In this document: one piece after another, positions 1 through 10,927 of the stretch
How the letters are laid out: each line of letters opens with the position of its first letter
Position numbering within the stretch: the first letter of the stretch is position 1
From: Euptelea pleiosperma
Lineage: Eukaryota; Streptophyta; Magnoliopsida; Ranunculales; Eupteleaceae
Assembly (NCBI GenBank): GCA_035048495.1
Contig: CM068552.1
Coordinates: forward strand, 29,638,154 to 29,702,153
Reading direction: 5' to 3'
Length of the DNA stretch: 64,000 nucleotides
Translations under genes and position numbers: made by a program
The notes under the pieces: model-generated
The model's database searches: none
Seen by the model: the letters and a program-made list of their open reading frames with translations, nothing else
Told to the model about the DNA's origin: nothing

Positions 1-430
1 TTTTTGGTATATCAGTAGCTAGGATTGAAAGATATGAAGCCTACGAAAGTTACTCTTAAACTGGCTAATTAGTCCATCAAGATTCCAAGAAGAATCATTG
101 AAGATGTCCTAGTAAAAGTCACTGACTTTTACTATCCTGTGGACTTTATCATCCTTGATACAGAGTCGTGTCAGGATAACCGCATCCCAGTCATCTTAGG
201 CCACCCATTCCTTGCCACCGCAAATGCACACATAGGGTGCAGGGATGGAAACATGTCCATTGGCTTCAGTAACCTTAAAGCTGAAGTTAACATCTTTAGA
301 CTGATGCGTCAAGAAGCCAACAGCGTTGTGGCCGATGAAATGTGTGCCGTTGAGAATCTAATTCCAGACTCCACCGAAGATTTTCTGAAGCAGTGTCTAG
401 GACACTTTGGGACTGACTCTGAAATATAGT
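1..430 (+). pseudogene. Retropepsin (aspartic protease) C-terminal fragment of A1
   Basis: The retroviral-type protease domain would cut the Gag-Pol polyprotein. The window opens just after the position of the catalytic Asp loop. The visible part reads in pieces as a typical Athila protease C-terminus: a KPTKVTLKLA-like stretch, then VDFIILDTE, then PVILGHPFLATANAHI followed by CRDGNMSIGF. In-frame stops occur near residues 4 and 27 of the fragment. The longest open stretch begins at a GTG (139) and is not a real start. It continues into the protease-RT linker. Confidence 0.75.
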
Positions 431-1786
431 CAGCCATTTTTTATCTCAATGATCTTTTGGAGACTACTTCATTGATCGATATCCCTGCTCCACTCATTGA
501 GTTTGAGCCTCTGATAACTATGGCCAGAGAACCCATCCTCCTATTACCTACTGAGGTCAAACCTCTTCTATCTGTGTCTTCTGTTACACACTCCTCTGAT
601 TCACCTGCTCTGAAATTGGAGCTCAAACCCATTCCTACAGATCTAACCTATGCCTATCTTGGTCCTAAAGAAACCTACCCTGCCATCATTGCTTCTACTC
701 TATCAAAATCTGAAAGAGAGCAACTTCGCAAATTGCTCAAGAACCACAAACCTGCTATAGGTAGACTATTTACGATATTCGTGGCATAGACCCCTCGGTT
801 TGCCAACATTACATCTATCTCGATGATGAACCAAAAATATTTCAAGAACACTAGAGGAGGTTGAACCCCGTCTTGAAGAAAGTTGTACGGGACGAGGTGC
901 TCAAACTATTAGATGCGGGTATCATTTACCCCATCTCGGACAGCAAATGGGTGAGTCCGATTCATGTCGTCCTCAAAAGGGCAAGATTCACGGTGGTAGA
1001 GAATGAGAATAAGGAAATGGTCACCTAGCGCTTCAAGAAAGGGTGGAGAGTCTGTATTGATTATAGATGTCTCAACACCAATACTCAGAAAGATCATTTT
1101 CCACTACCATTCATAGACCAGATATTGGAGAGGCTAGCAGGTCACTCCTACTACTGCTTTCTTGAGGGTTACTCAGGGTACAATCAAATACCCATTGCCC
1201 CTGAGGACCACGAGAAGACAACTTTCACCTGTCCCTTCGGCACTTTTGCCTACAAGCGCATGCCCTTTGGTATCTGCAATGCACCCACGACTTTTCAAAG
1301 GTGTACGATGAGCATATTCTCTGACATAGTGGAGAGATTCCTCAAAGTCTTCATGGATGACTTCTCAGTCTTTGGGTCATCCTTGGATGACTGTCTCAAC
1401 CATCTAGGGCTCGTACTTCAGTGATGTCAAGACAAGCGACTTGTCCTCAATTGGAGAAATGCCACTTCATGGTGAAGAAGGGCATAGTTCTAGGACACAT
1501 CATCTCTCATCAGGGCATCAAGGTTGAGAAAGCAAAAATAGACATCATCTCGACTCTGTCCATTTCAAAGTCTATGTGCGACATCCGGTCCTTTCTAGGA
1601 CACGGAGGCTTCTATAGGAGATTCATCAAGGACTTCTCTCAAATTGCTAGACCTCTATGCAATCTTCTGGCTAAAGATAGCCCTTTCGATTTCAATACTG
1701 ACTGTATCATGGCATTTGAGCAACTCAAATCTGAGCTCACTTCTACACCCATCATTCGTCCTCCAGATTGGAATCTACCTTTCCAA
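431..1786 (+). pseudogene. Reverse transcriptase of A1 with N-terminal linker (broken)
   Basis: 457-789 encodes the linker seen in Athila-type pol (motif TYAYLGPKETYP), then the RT fingers and palm follow. Visible RT landmarks are LLDAGIIYPISDSKWVSPIH (about 906-965), WRVCIDYR (about 1048-1071), LERLAGHSYY (1125-1154) and the catalytic box FMDDF at 1350-1364, which keeps both metal-binding aspartates. SFLGHGGFYRRFIKDFS lies near 1590-1640. Stops and frame changes occur at about 787, 1026 and 1423 (a TGA where the A2 copy reads an Arg codon). No ORF spans the domain, so it cannot make active enzyme. Confidence 0.85.
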
Positions 1787-2250
1787 GTGATGTGCAATGC
1801 ATCTGACTACGCGTTAGGAGCTGTGCTAGGGCAGAGAGTTGACAAAAGGTCACACGTGATCTACTATGCAAGCAAAACTCTATACTCTACCCAAATGAAC
1901 TATTCTACCATAGAGAAGGAACTCTTGGCAGTAGTCTTCGCCCTTGATAAGTTCCGACCATACCTCTTAGATCTACTAAGGTGGTAGTGTACTCTGATCA
2001 TGCAGCTCTTCGATATCTCATGTCGAAAAAGAAAACCAAGCCTCGATTGATTAGATGGATTCTATTACTACAAGAATTCAACCTCGAGATTAAAGACAAG
2101 AAAGGAACCAAGAATGTAATGGTTGATCACTTGTCTAGACTGACTTTAGAGTCATCCTTCGACACCCAGCCCATCCAAGAGACCTTTTTAGACGAACAAC
2201 TGCTCACTATCTTCGTTAATCTGTGGTATGCTGACATTGTCAACTACCTC
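1787..2250 (+). pseudogene. RNase H domain of A1 (broken)
   Basis: RNase H degrades the RNA strand of the RNA:DNA hybrid. The domain starts at the motif that is normally CDASDYA. Here it is CNASDYALGAVLG, so the first catalytic Asp has become Asn. ASKTL and [17 protein letters not shown] follow. A stop at the end of LRW (1985-1987) and a frame change lead to [17 protein letters not shown] and then [11 protein letters not shown]. Loss of the catalytic residue plus the frame break make it non-functional. It matches the A2 copy at 12730-13117 throughout. Confidence 0.8.
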
Positions 2251-3522
2251 GTTATCGAAGAAATGCCATCACACTGGTCAAAATATGACAAGAATCAATT
2301 CTTAGCAAGAGTTACCAATACTCTTGGGACAACCCATATTTGTATAAATACTGTCCTGACCAGATCATTTGTCTATGTGTCCCTGAGTCTGACCAACTCA
2401 ATATCTTATCCTCTCGTCATGACCAACCTTGTGGTGGTCATTTTAGCACTAAGAAGACTACAGAGAAAGTCTTGTAATGCAGATTCTACTGGCCCACGCT
2501 GTTTAGAGATGCTCATATTTTCAGCAAAACCTGTCATAATTGCCAACATCTTGGCCGCATCTCTTAGAGGAACATGATGCCCCTCACCCCTATCCAGGTC
2601 AATGAACTCTTTGATGTTTGGGGCATCGACTTCATGGGCCCCTTTCTGGTATCCTATGATTTTGAGTACATTCTCCTTGCGGTAGACAATGTCTCCAAAT
2701 AAATAGAAGTCATTCCCACCAAAACCAATGACCACAAAGTAGTGGTCAAATTTCTAAAAGAGTACATCTTCGCTCGATTCGGTGCCCCCAAAGCAATCAT
2801 TAGTGATGGGGGCACCCATTTTTGCAATTGAATATTAGAGAAATTAATGAATAAGTATGGGGTAACCCACAAGGTTGCCCTACCTTATCATCCACAGACT
2901 AGTGGTCAAGTAGAGGTTTCCAATTGGCAGATCAAGCAAATCTTGGAGAAGATAGTCAATACTACACGTAAAGACTGGTCTACTCATCTCACTGATGCTC
3001 TCTGGGCATATAGAACTGCCTACAAGACTCCATTCAACATGTCTCCCAATCGTCTGGTCTTTGGAAAACCCTGTCATCTACCTATAGAGATTGAACATCA
3101 TGTCCTGTGGGCCATTAAGAAACTCAACTTCGAGTTAGAAACCGCAGGGAAGGAGAGAAAATTACAAATGAATGAGTTAGAAGAACTCAGAAATGATGCA
3201 TACAACTTGTCAAAAAATTATAAAAGCAAAGATGAAGTGGATTCATGACAAGAGTATCCTCCGGAAAGAGTTTCATCCAAGACAGAAGGTCCTTCTCTAT
3301 AATTATTGTCTTCACCTCTTCCCTGGGAAACTGAAGTCTAGGTTGATAAGTCCCTACACTGTCACAGCAGTCATGCCCTTTGGGACAATCATTATTGAGG
3401 ATCCCAAGGATTACTCAACTTTTCATGTAAATGGGCAGCGTCTGAAACAATTCTATGAACTTGACGTGTTGTTCATTTACACATTTGAGGTCAATTTAGT
3501 CGATCCTATCTATGTCGACTGA
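2251..3522 (+). pseudogene. Integrase of A1 (broken)
   Basis: Integrase joins element cDNA to host DNA. The N-terminal zinc-binding region (CHDQPCGGH then CHNCQ) is readable at about 2415-2545 after a frame shift. The catalytic core keeps its three acidic residues: Asp in WGIDFMGPF (2628-2630), Asp in ISDGGTHF (2805-2807) and Glu in SGQVEVSN (2913-2915). Nonsense codons interrupt it (near 2575, 2699, 2829). The C-terminal part includes LPGKLKSRLISPYTV-like and VNGQRLKQFYE segments and stops at 3520-3522. No chromodomain follows, consistent with the Athila/Tat branch. Confidence 0.82.
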
Positions 3523-3900
3523 TGATCCACTCAGTCTCCATTGCCCCAACTTGGTTGGGGGTGCCTGTCACCCCCATTGTATCTGGCTAAAGATGTAAAA
3601 CTTAATGCTTTCGGAAAGGCAATTCTAGTATTCCTAGTGTCATATGAGTCACATGCATCGTTTATATCATCGCTACAATTTTCTATCCATGCAGGTACCA
3701 TCACTCTGACACTCCTCCAATACCTCCCAATGTTCATATTCGGTACAATTGGAAAACATTTTCTTAACACTCGCATCATGAACTTACCATTTTCAATCCT
3801 TGTCCCGGTCATGAGCACCGAGGACGGTGCTATGTTTTGGTTGGGGGTGGGTACTAAACAAAAGACACATGTGTCAAAAAAAACCATGAGAAAAAGGGGA
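3523..3900 (+). other. Conserved block just after pol, with two PPT-like G-rich motifs (A1)
   Basis: This stretch recurs in A4 (30480-30800), A2 (38872-39210) and A6 (57150-57450). It carries TTGGTTGGGGGTGCC near 3549-3563 and, after GAGCACCGAGGACGGTGCT, a second TTGGTTGGGGGTGGG near 3838-3852. Many plant Athila/Tat elements have an equivalent conserved GGACAATG...TTTGGGGG block downstream of pol. The translated frame is broken elsewhere, so I read this as nucleotide-level conservation rather than a protein. Confidence 0.6.
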
Positions 3901-5380
3901 ATGATGAGTCAAAACTTTTCGTAGTCTATTTATTGAAAAGAATGTCTATTTTGAGAAAATCACTTATTAGCTCTTAGTTCAGTTTGGAAGAATAGTACTG
4001 CAGTAGAGTTAAACTCATAGAAAACTCAGATTCAGGTAGAATTTTTCATAGATCAACTTCAGAATTTTTCGAAGTTTAGACTATCTAGATATCAAAGAAG
4101 AACAATTGTGGAGATCTAACCAAGTGAGCTTTTGAGCTTTTCTTCATTTCTGAGGGTTATAAATAATTATGAGTCATAGGATGACTCACCTTTCTTCCAG
4201 TCCTCAATTATTTCATTGTAAGATCTCATTAACCCTTGCTTTGGTCATAGAACTGGGAGCGAAGTCAAAGTCGGATTATTACAAAAAGAACCTTCTCTAC
4301 ATCCATTCGAGACATCACAGGTGGAAGTGCAAAATTGAAAAAATGATGTAGGCCATCTTTCTAAGCAATCAAACCTTTTTAATCAAACCTTTTTAACTTA
4401 CCTAACATCTATACCGTTAGAAACCCTCTTGAGCCTATAATGAAAACCTTTTCTTGTTAACCCGTCAACCAAAAGTCCAATCCCTAAAATAAGCACAACT
4501 CAAACACCTACTTCTGAGAGGGATAAAGGAATTGTTGGTATGATCACACCATGAAGAAGAACAGATATCAAGAAAAGAAAAGAAAGACAAATAGAGCAAG
4601 CAAAAAGGAAACATGAGCAAGAAAAAAAAAGAAATGAAAAAGAAACAGAAAAAAAGGAAGCTGCTAGAACAATGTCAAAAAGACAAACCAGTTGGAAAAA
4701 GGAAAAAAGAAAGAAAAGTCAAGAAAATGGTGTCACCACCCTTGGGAAATGTGCAAAGAACAACGAGATATTCTCTCAGAATTTTTGAATCCCTGAATAT
4801 CCTTCTTTTGCTAACCCTTTCCTAAGCCTCCATAAAACCCTAGCAAGCCTTATTTGATTCTAGGTTAGCACCATCACAGAATGTGGAGAATGGAGTAAAG
4901 AGAAACTGTAGAGTTTGATCCAACACTCATGAGTAATATAAGATTCCAATCATGAGATCTTCTGATCCTTCTGTTGTCATTTTTAATAGCATATATGAGA
5001 TGTTTGCTAGTTTCAAGTACCCATCCCCTCACATATGACTTGAGAAAAAAATAAAATCATTTCTGAGTGATTCACTTCTGAGTGGTAAACAAACGAGAAT
5101 TGAGGTCGAGGCATACAGTCTTTGAGGTGATTGGCGAATCTTTACTACCAGATAAGGATGATGTTGAGCACACACATACTAAGTCTGAGTAATCTTTAGG
5201 TCAATATCCATTTGTAGAAGTGTTACATTTTACTGACTATGCTATAATGATTTCTTGCATCCTTGAAATAAACTGACAAAATGGAGTTTTTCTGAGTAAT
5301 GAGAGCAAATTTTTCAGCATGTGCCAAGCCCTTCTGAGCTCAGATATCTTGCACTAATTGCCAAGGATTGGCAATATGCT
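3901..5380 (+). other. Noncoding 3' internal region of A1
   Basis: I see no reliable coding region here. It aligns over most of its length with the 3' parts of A2 (39211-40460), A4 (30815-32371) and A6 (57460-59033). Shared landmarks are a TGAGTCA/TGACTCA inverted pair (4171-4189), a purine-rich tract (about 4555-4725) and a CA-rich block (about 5163-5180). Open frames of 60-70 codons, one very Lys-rich at 4613-4825, are not conserved between copies. A decayed env-like ORF once lying here cannot be excluded. Confidence 0.6.
4171..4189. repeat. Inverted pair TGAGTCA-5-TGACTCA
   Basis: A perfect 7-bp inverted repeat with a 5-nt loop. Related copies sit at 39608 (A2), 31167 (A4) and 57839 (A6) with one or more changes. 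The half-site resembles a GCN4/AP-1-type bZIP site. Function is unknown. Confidence 0.5.
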
Positions 5381-5392
5381 GGTTGGGGGTTG
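5381..5392 (+). promoter_or_regulatory. Polypurine tract of A1
   Basis: GGTTGGGGGTTG sits directly before the LTR start TGATATTC. The same 12-mer, or a one-to-two base variant, precedes the 3' LTRs at 32384, 35138, 40473 and 59046. It is the plus-strand primer for reverse transcription in this family. Confidence 0.85.
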
Positions 5393-7728
5393 TGATATTC
5401 GCTCAAAAGTGTTTATTTCAAGCAATTATCCTCTTAGCGTTGTCACATTCTCCTACGTAAAACTTTAATTTTTATCAATAATTCTACGTAAGAGTTTCTT
5501 TCATTGCATAGAACACACTTTTTAGAAGAAAATCGACTATTCGCATGAATTAAACGTATTTCGGAAGACTACATGCAAAGCCGTCTTGATTAAGACTCAT
5601 TACGTGTTTTTTTTATTGCAAAAAACTCGATTGGACAATTTTGATGGATTGCGGGACCACAACTAACTGCCAGAGTCTAGAACCCAAGTTCAAGAACCAG
5701 AGAGTCAGAAAAGCTAGAGAGAAGATTGAGAGAGAAGGAGAGCCAAGCACCCCGAGAAGAGATTAAGGAAAATAAAGCTGAATCAACTAACACAAGATGA
5801 AGACTTGACCAGTTGGTAAACTTGCAGAAAACCAAGTCAAAGACTACGGTTCAAGACCCTCTGCTAGCATTTTCTCTACCCAGAAATCTCAACCACCCGA
5901 TCATCTCCTTTTTCAATCTCTCTATCCTACGGCTTACCTCCATCGTTGGATGACAGTTTCGATCATCCATCCAATAATTGTCCGATCGTCAAATAATCAT
6001 CCGATCATCCATCACACCATCATTGAATCCTATGGCCTTCATCATTCCATGCTCTATTATATGGGCCTGAGCCAAGCTAAAGTACGACCTAGCAATTTAG
6101 TAGACCCCACAGCCTTTATTATAAAATATCCCTCGATTTTACCTAAAAAAGGAACTCTCCCATGTTTTGAAATAAATGGTTTGAAAATTATTGCAAAAAC
6201 TTTATTCAAAAGAAAAAATTCTTAAAGAAGAAAATCATTTACAATTAAAGAAGATACTTTTTATAAAGAATGTTTTAAAAACAATATTTTTTGGACAAGG
6301 AAAGAAAATAGAAAGTTTGCTAAAACAAAGGTTTTTGTGAAAAGATTTTCTTTAAATGACGGGATTCTTTACCTAAATGAAGGATTGACCGTTGGATTCA
6401 AAAGGGGAGAGGGGTTGGATAAATGGAGGCCGAACCCTAAAGTTGGGGCACTCTCTCATATACCACCTTTCATAAAAACCCAGTCGTTCTCCATCTTGTC
6501 TTCTTGCACGTTCTCACACATCTTTTTTTTCCAAAGCAAAAATCCTCTTAATACATCCACATTTTGGAGGAAAAAGCCCGATTCACTCTCCAACCCAAAC
6601 CGTCGATCCCCTCTCTCAATCTCATCCTCATCTCTCTTTCCTTCTTTCTTATTCTAAAACAGCAAGAGAAAAAGAAAATGAAGAATAGAAAGAAGAAGAA
6701 GAGTAGGATGAAGAAGAAGACCACCATCACCAACTCAGTCTCCTTCGCATGAAAACACTCATCACCAGACTGGTTGTCTTCTCCAGCCTGCTCCACCACT
6801 ACCACCTCCATCATCACCATCGTCTTCATCATCTCCTCAGCCAGCATTTTGCATTGCACCACCACCCAGCACCTTACCATTCAGTGGTTCTTACCACTGT
6901 TACCTTCGCCTTGGTCGTTAACTTCATCTCTCTTCCATACCAATCCGAGCTTCTATCACCAAGTTTGTTACATTGCCACTAAGGTGCAAGGCCTGCACCT
7001 TTCTATCCATCTGCAACCCAGGCATTCACCAACATTCACAAGCCGTTCACTTACCTACCAGACTGATGTGGAATCTCCCCCACGTTGCTGCCCCAAGAAC
7101 CTATCCTTTGGGTGATCTCCATTGACACAACACACCCACAGCCTCTCATTCCATGAACGCACATCAGTAACGTGCGTCTTGCACAAATAGATGGCTTTAC
7201 CCAACCATCTCCCACCACCTAGCATCGTCCAGATCTCATTCTCCATCCATCTCGGTTTGAGTTTCTAAACTCTTTGTAATTCTCTCTAATATCGTATTTT
7301 GTTTTTTTTTAGTTAATTGTTTTATTTTAATTTTTTAGTTTTAGATCAAGTTTTGCTAATGAATGAACAATCTGATTTTTTTTATAACGATAATGCAATT
7401 TTTTCATGGTTCTTTTGAGTTTGGTGTATCTCGATCTATTCATTATAGTTTTTTTTGCTCTTTTACTATTTCATCAGTGGTAAATAATATAAAAAAAAGA
7501 ATTGATGTTTCAATCCAATCTTCATTTCCTTCATCTTACCATGAGTTTCTAGCACTTTTCGAGATTGTTATTATCTGCATTGCCCCTGACCCCGAGTGCG
7601 GATACGATATCCGACGTACTACTATTTAAAGAATTGTTAATCTTGCAGGAATCAAGTAAATTAGAAAATTACAAATTTTGTTGAGCCAAGGGTTTCCAAA
7701 TCCAATGACTGGAAAAATCCTTGTTTCA
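5393..7728 (+). repeat. LTR of family A (3' LTR of A1)
   Basis: It starts TGATATTCGCTC right after the PPT and ends GGAAAAATCC-TTGTTTCA at 7728, 2336 bp. U3 begins with TACGTA sites at 5454 and 5485 and holds the tRNA-like module at about 5800-5866. The middle is C/T-rich with no conserved protein. The 3' end keeps the family hairpin CGGAT-ACGAT-ATCCG (about 7600-7613) and a TTGCAG acceptor-like site (about 7643-7649). The next five bases, AGAAA (7729-7733), are the expected target duplication; the partner is outside the window. Confidence 0.88.
5800..5866 (+). other. tRNA-like A-box/B-box module in LTR (copy 1)
   Basis: GACCAGTTGGTAAAC (from 5807) resembles a tRNA D-arm/A-box, and GGTTCAAGACC (5848-5858) is a B-box and T-loop match, 41 nt downstream. 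Acceptor and anticodon stems are not recognisable, so it is tRNA-derived or tRNA-mimicking, not a working tRNA gene. Confidence 0.6.
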
Positions 7729-7747
7729 AGAAACTACCTTTGTAGTA

Positions 7748-9180
7748 ATGGTGGACGAACGACCTCTCATCGAGACATTTGCATCTATCTCTGCTAATCC
7801 ACCAACATGCATTATTCTTCCACCTACCACGGTGGTACAATTCGAGATTAGGCCACAAACCAACAAGATGCTGCCTACATTCTTAGGTCTCCCAAGAGAA
7901 GACCCGTACTCTCCTTTTCAAGAGTTTCAAAATGTCATCATATTATTTAAGAATCTAAATCTAAATGATGACAATGTTTGACTGAAAGTCTTTCCATTCT
8001 CTCTTAAGGATCGTGCCTTCAACTGGTTATATTCCTTTCCTATCAATTCTATCTATAGCTGGAAAGAGTTAGTGGAAAAATTCATGTCCAAGTTCTATCC
8101 CATGACTCGGACAAATCAAATGAAACAACTCATTCAGGACTTCCGACAGAAGCCGATGAGAAATTTTTTGAAGCTTGGGATAGATTCCAGGATTATCTGC
8201 CGAAGTGTCCCCACCATAGTATTGACAAGGGTAATCTTGTCCACATATTCTACAAGGGACTTACTCACGAGTCCCGAACTATGGTTGAGTTGATGTGCCA
8301 GGGAAAGTTCATGCACAAAACTTTGACTGAAGCGTACAGATTCCTGGAAGAACTAGGTGAAAACTCCCAATATTGGATGACTAACTCTGAGTTCAGTTGA
8401 GCTACTCCAGTCCAGGGGACTATGACGGGTCATGAAGCAAAGATTGATATTAAGCTTAGATCCGTCATTCAAGAGTTGAGCAAGTCAGTCTCCGCCCTAG
8501 CTGTGTCAGTACAAAAGCCTACTCAACAATCTACTACAGTCATGAATTTGGGTCATGAGAACCCAACGGACTCCTATAATCTTTGTCTACAGCCCTCCCA
8601 CACTACAGAGAGACGTCTTTTGAATGAAGGATATGCCCCTCCACTACAAGAAGAAGTGTGTGCTTTCAGCACATTCAAGTCTCCCACTCAGAACTCGTAT
8701 AGCCAATCCTATCATCTTGATACAAGAAATCATCACAACTTCTCTTGGAGGCAGTAATCTACTCCACAACAGAGACAGTCACAAGGCACTTATCCTCCTA
8801 GGTTTAATCAACCCAATAGGCAGTACAACCAAGGTCAATACCCTTCAAATTAGAATGGTCAATTTCAAGAAGGTCAGTATTCTGACTAGCAAAGAACCTT
8901 TCAATCTGTCCCTAACCCCGATTTATAGGACCATCTAGCTCAATTCATAACCCAGCAACAACATTCCATGCAATACCTAAAGCAACAACAACAGCAATCC
9001 ATGCAACGCCTAAAGCAACATCTAGGTAACTTAGAAGCTGAGAAGGCTACAGGCATATTCCCAAGCTAGCCCATAACCAATCCTAAAGGGAATCCCAAGG
9101 GGGGTAGTATACGAGGTAGGTTCTCAACCACAACCAGAACTTTCAGGGTGAGGTACAAGCTGTTACCACCCTAAGATCTG
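7748..9180 (+). pseudogene. Gag of A2 (broken)
   Basis: Gag packages element RNA. The reading starts MVDERPLIETF at 7748; A4 has the matching start at 26078. It continues with a Retrotrans_gag-type domain: KMLPTFLGLPREDPYSPF (about 7870-7920), FPFSLKDRAFNWLYS and FMSKFYPMTRTNQMKQLI to about 8130, then MVELMCQGKF and YRFLEELGENSQYW in another frame. A conserved C-terminal part (PPLQEEVCAFSTFKSPTQ, 8638-8691) is followed by a Gln-rich tail with two SMQ..LKQQ units (about 8965-9020) and the linker signature VTTLRSGRAVDM (about 9156-9195). Stops at 7979, 8293, 8755 and 8938 break the ORF. Confidence 0.82.
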
Positions 9181-9969
9181 GAAGAGCTGTGGATATGGGA
9201 GTACAGCAACCCTCGATGCCATTTCAAGCACCATTACTAAACCAAGCATAGAAGAACCTATCTCCAAATCCACCTCTGAAGCTTCTGCCTCTGCACCAAA
9301 ATTAGAAATCCCAGTGTAGAAATCTAAGGCAAAAGATAAATCAATTTGTCGACTTAAGCCTCCATTCCCATACAGACATGTCCAAGATAAACGGGATCAG
9401 CAATTCTCGAAGATCCTAGACATCTTCAAAGATGTATAGATCAATATCCCATTCCTATCCGCTATTAAGTAAATCCCCTCCTATGCAAAGTCCATCAAGG
9501 ACTTGTGCACAATTAAGCGGCGTACAAATATACTTAAGGAGGCCTTTTTGGCAGAAAAAGCTACAGCGTTCATACAACTCAACAGTATTATTAGACACAA
9601 GGATCCTGGTAGGCTTACAGTGCAGTGCGAAATAGGAAATAACTTTAGTTGCACAGCCTTGCTAAACTTAGGAGTGAGCGTCAATCTCATACCAATCTTG
9701 GTATACCAATAAACACATCGGATGTAGGGATGAAAACATGTCTATTGCCTTCGGTAACCTTAAAGCTGAAGTTAACATCTTTTGACTAATGCGTCAAGAT
9801 ACCGACCGTGATGTGGCTGAAGAAATGTGTGCCGTTGAGAGTTTAATTCCAGACTCTATCGAAGATATTCTAAAATAGTGTCTACAACACTTTGGGCTGA
9901 CTTTGAAATAGAGTCAGCCATTTCTGATATGAATGATCTATTGGAGACTACACCACTGATCAACATCCC
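9181..9969 (+). pseudogene. Protease region of A2 (catalytic Asp lost, internal deletion)
   Basis: 9352-9520 encodes the conserved approach to protease (QQFSKILDIFKDV, SYAKSIKDLCT in pieces). The active-site loop, normally ALCDLGASINLMP in this family, reads ALLNLGVSVNLIP (about 9658-9696), so Asp has become Asn. Straight after VYQ (9710) the sequence jumps to HIGCRDENMSIAF, losing the middle of the domain that A1 still has. Several stops follow. The region ends at the T solo LTR insertion. Confidence 0.75.
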
Positions 9970-10380
9970 TAAAAAGTCTCGGTTGTTAAATCCCAGGAAT
10001 ACTTAGTTCTTCGGTAATATATATCATTGTCTCTCGAATCCCCTGAAGACTGAAGTCTCAAAGATCAAGTGGACTTCTACAAAATAAATCAAAGAAGAAT
10101 TAAAGCTAAAGAAAATCAACCTAAGTGTTCAAGATCAACTGAAGACAAAGTCAAGCTCAAGCATGAAGATTTAAAAGATTAGAGTACGTTCTCACTCTAC
10201 GAACGTTCAACCATGAAGAATCTCATGTTGAAGGTACTTACGTAAATCTAAGGGTACACTGCGCGTTGCTAACGGATCAAGATTTACCCTAGATGGTTCA
10301 GTGATAGTTAGGTATCATGTGGGTGTCAAAAAGAAATTTTAATAAAAAGTTTAGAAGTGTTCGATTCTGGACTAAGAGGT

Positions 10381-10554
10381 CCGGCCAATCGACCTTTTTG
10401 AGCGGGCGACCGGATGTCCGGTCGACCGGCCAAAAAGGTGCGGTCGACCCAAGCTCTCAGGTTCGAGATAATTTAGTATTTACCTGAGCAGGCGACCAAC
10501 TAAAGGTTGGGTTGACCAAAGTCCGATCGACTGGCCAAAAGTATGGTCGACCCC
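10381..10554. repeat. Array of GTCGACC-type palindromic motifs in T LTR
   Basis: Variants of GGCGACC, GGTCGACC and ATCGACTGG recur about eight times in 170 bp, several centred on the palindrome GTCGAC. The position, upstream of the TATA box, parallels the CAATCGATTGGA arrays of family S. Confidence 0.6.
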
Positions 10555-10660
10555 ACTCCTTTCGGATCTCATTTTTTATTCAATCTCTTATGCGTTTTTA
10601 AGCGCACTTTGGCCCTTCAAACGGCTATATTCGGTTTGATTCTATTGATGAGAGGCTTAC

Positions 10661-10670
10661 TTATAAATAA
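10661..10670 (+). promoter_or_regulatory. Candidate TATA box of T LTR
   Basis: TTATAAATAA is followed by a C/T-rich stretch, at a position suited to the U3/R border of a copia LTR. Confidence 0.5.
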
Positions 10671-10927
10671 GAGCCCTCTCCCCTCATTAGAATTAACCCA
10701 ATCAAGAGATCTCTACTTTATATTCTTTGATTATCATTCATTGAGTTCAGAGATCTAGAATTTGTGGGAGCTTCACCAGAGCAAAGCTGTCTATTCATTG
10801 TAAAGGCTCTAAGTGTTTGGAAGAGACTATTTGATATTATTATTTTGCAAGCATCTTCTTTCAAAAAGAGGATTACTCTTGGTAGAGTGTCTCTTGGGCG
10901 AATTCTTCTCCAAAGGATTTTTTATTT

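Larger units (their letters stand above)
1..5392 (+). mobile_element. Element A1, internal region (Athila-like Ty3/gypsy), 5' end outside window
   Basis: This is the inner part of a decayed Ty3/gypsy retrotransposon. Order on the plus strand is protease tail, RT, RNase H, integrase, noncoding 3' region, PPT, then a 3' LTR at 5393. Order and sequence style (FLATANA in protease, FMDDF in RT, no chromodomain, long noncoding 3' part) fit the Athila/Tat branch. Many stops and frameshifts show it is dead. Its gag and 5' LTR must lie left of the window. The 3' LTR abuts the gag start of another copy (A2), so I infer A1 inserted just upstream of A2 gag. That predicts AGAAA as target duplication (seen at 7729-7733), with the other copy off-window. 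Confidence 0.85.

Noticed and set aside
23..430. Host aspartic protease gene
   Set aside because: Motif order and following RT show it is retrotransposon protease.
4613..4825. Lys-rich 70-codon ORF
   Set aside because: Product of an A/G-rich tract, not conserved as protein.
5391..7760. One LTR shared by two tandem elements (A1 3' LTR = A2 5' LTR)
   Set aside because: No PBS or leader follows the LTR, only the gag start; simple insertion of A1 just upstream of A2 gag explains this better.
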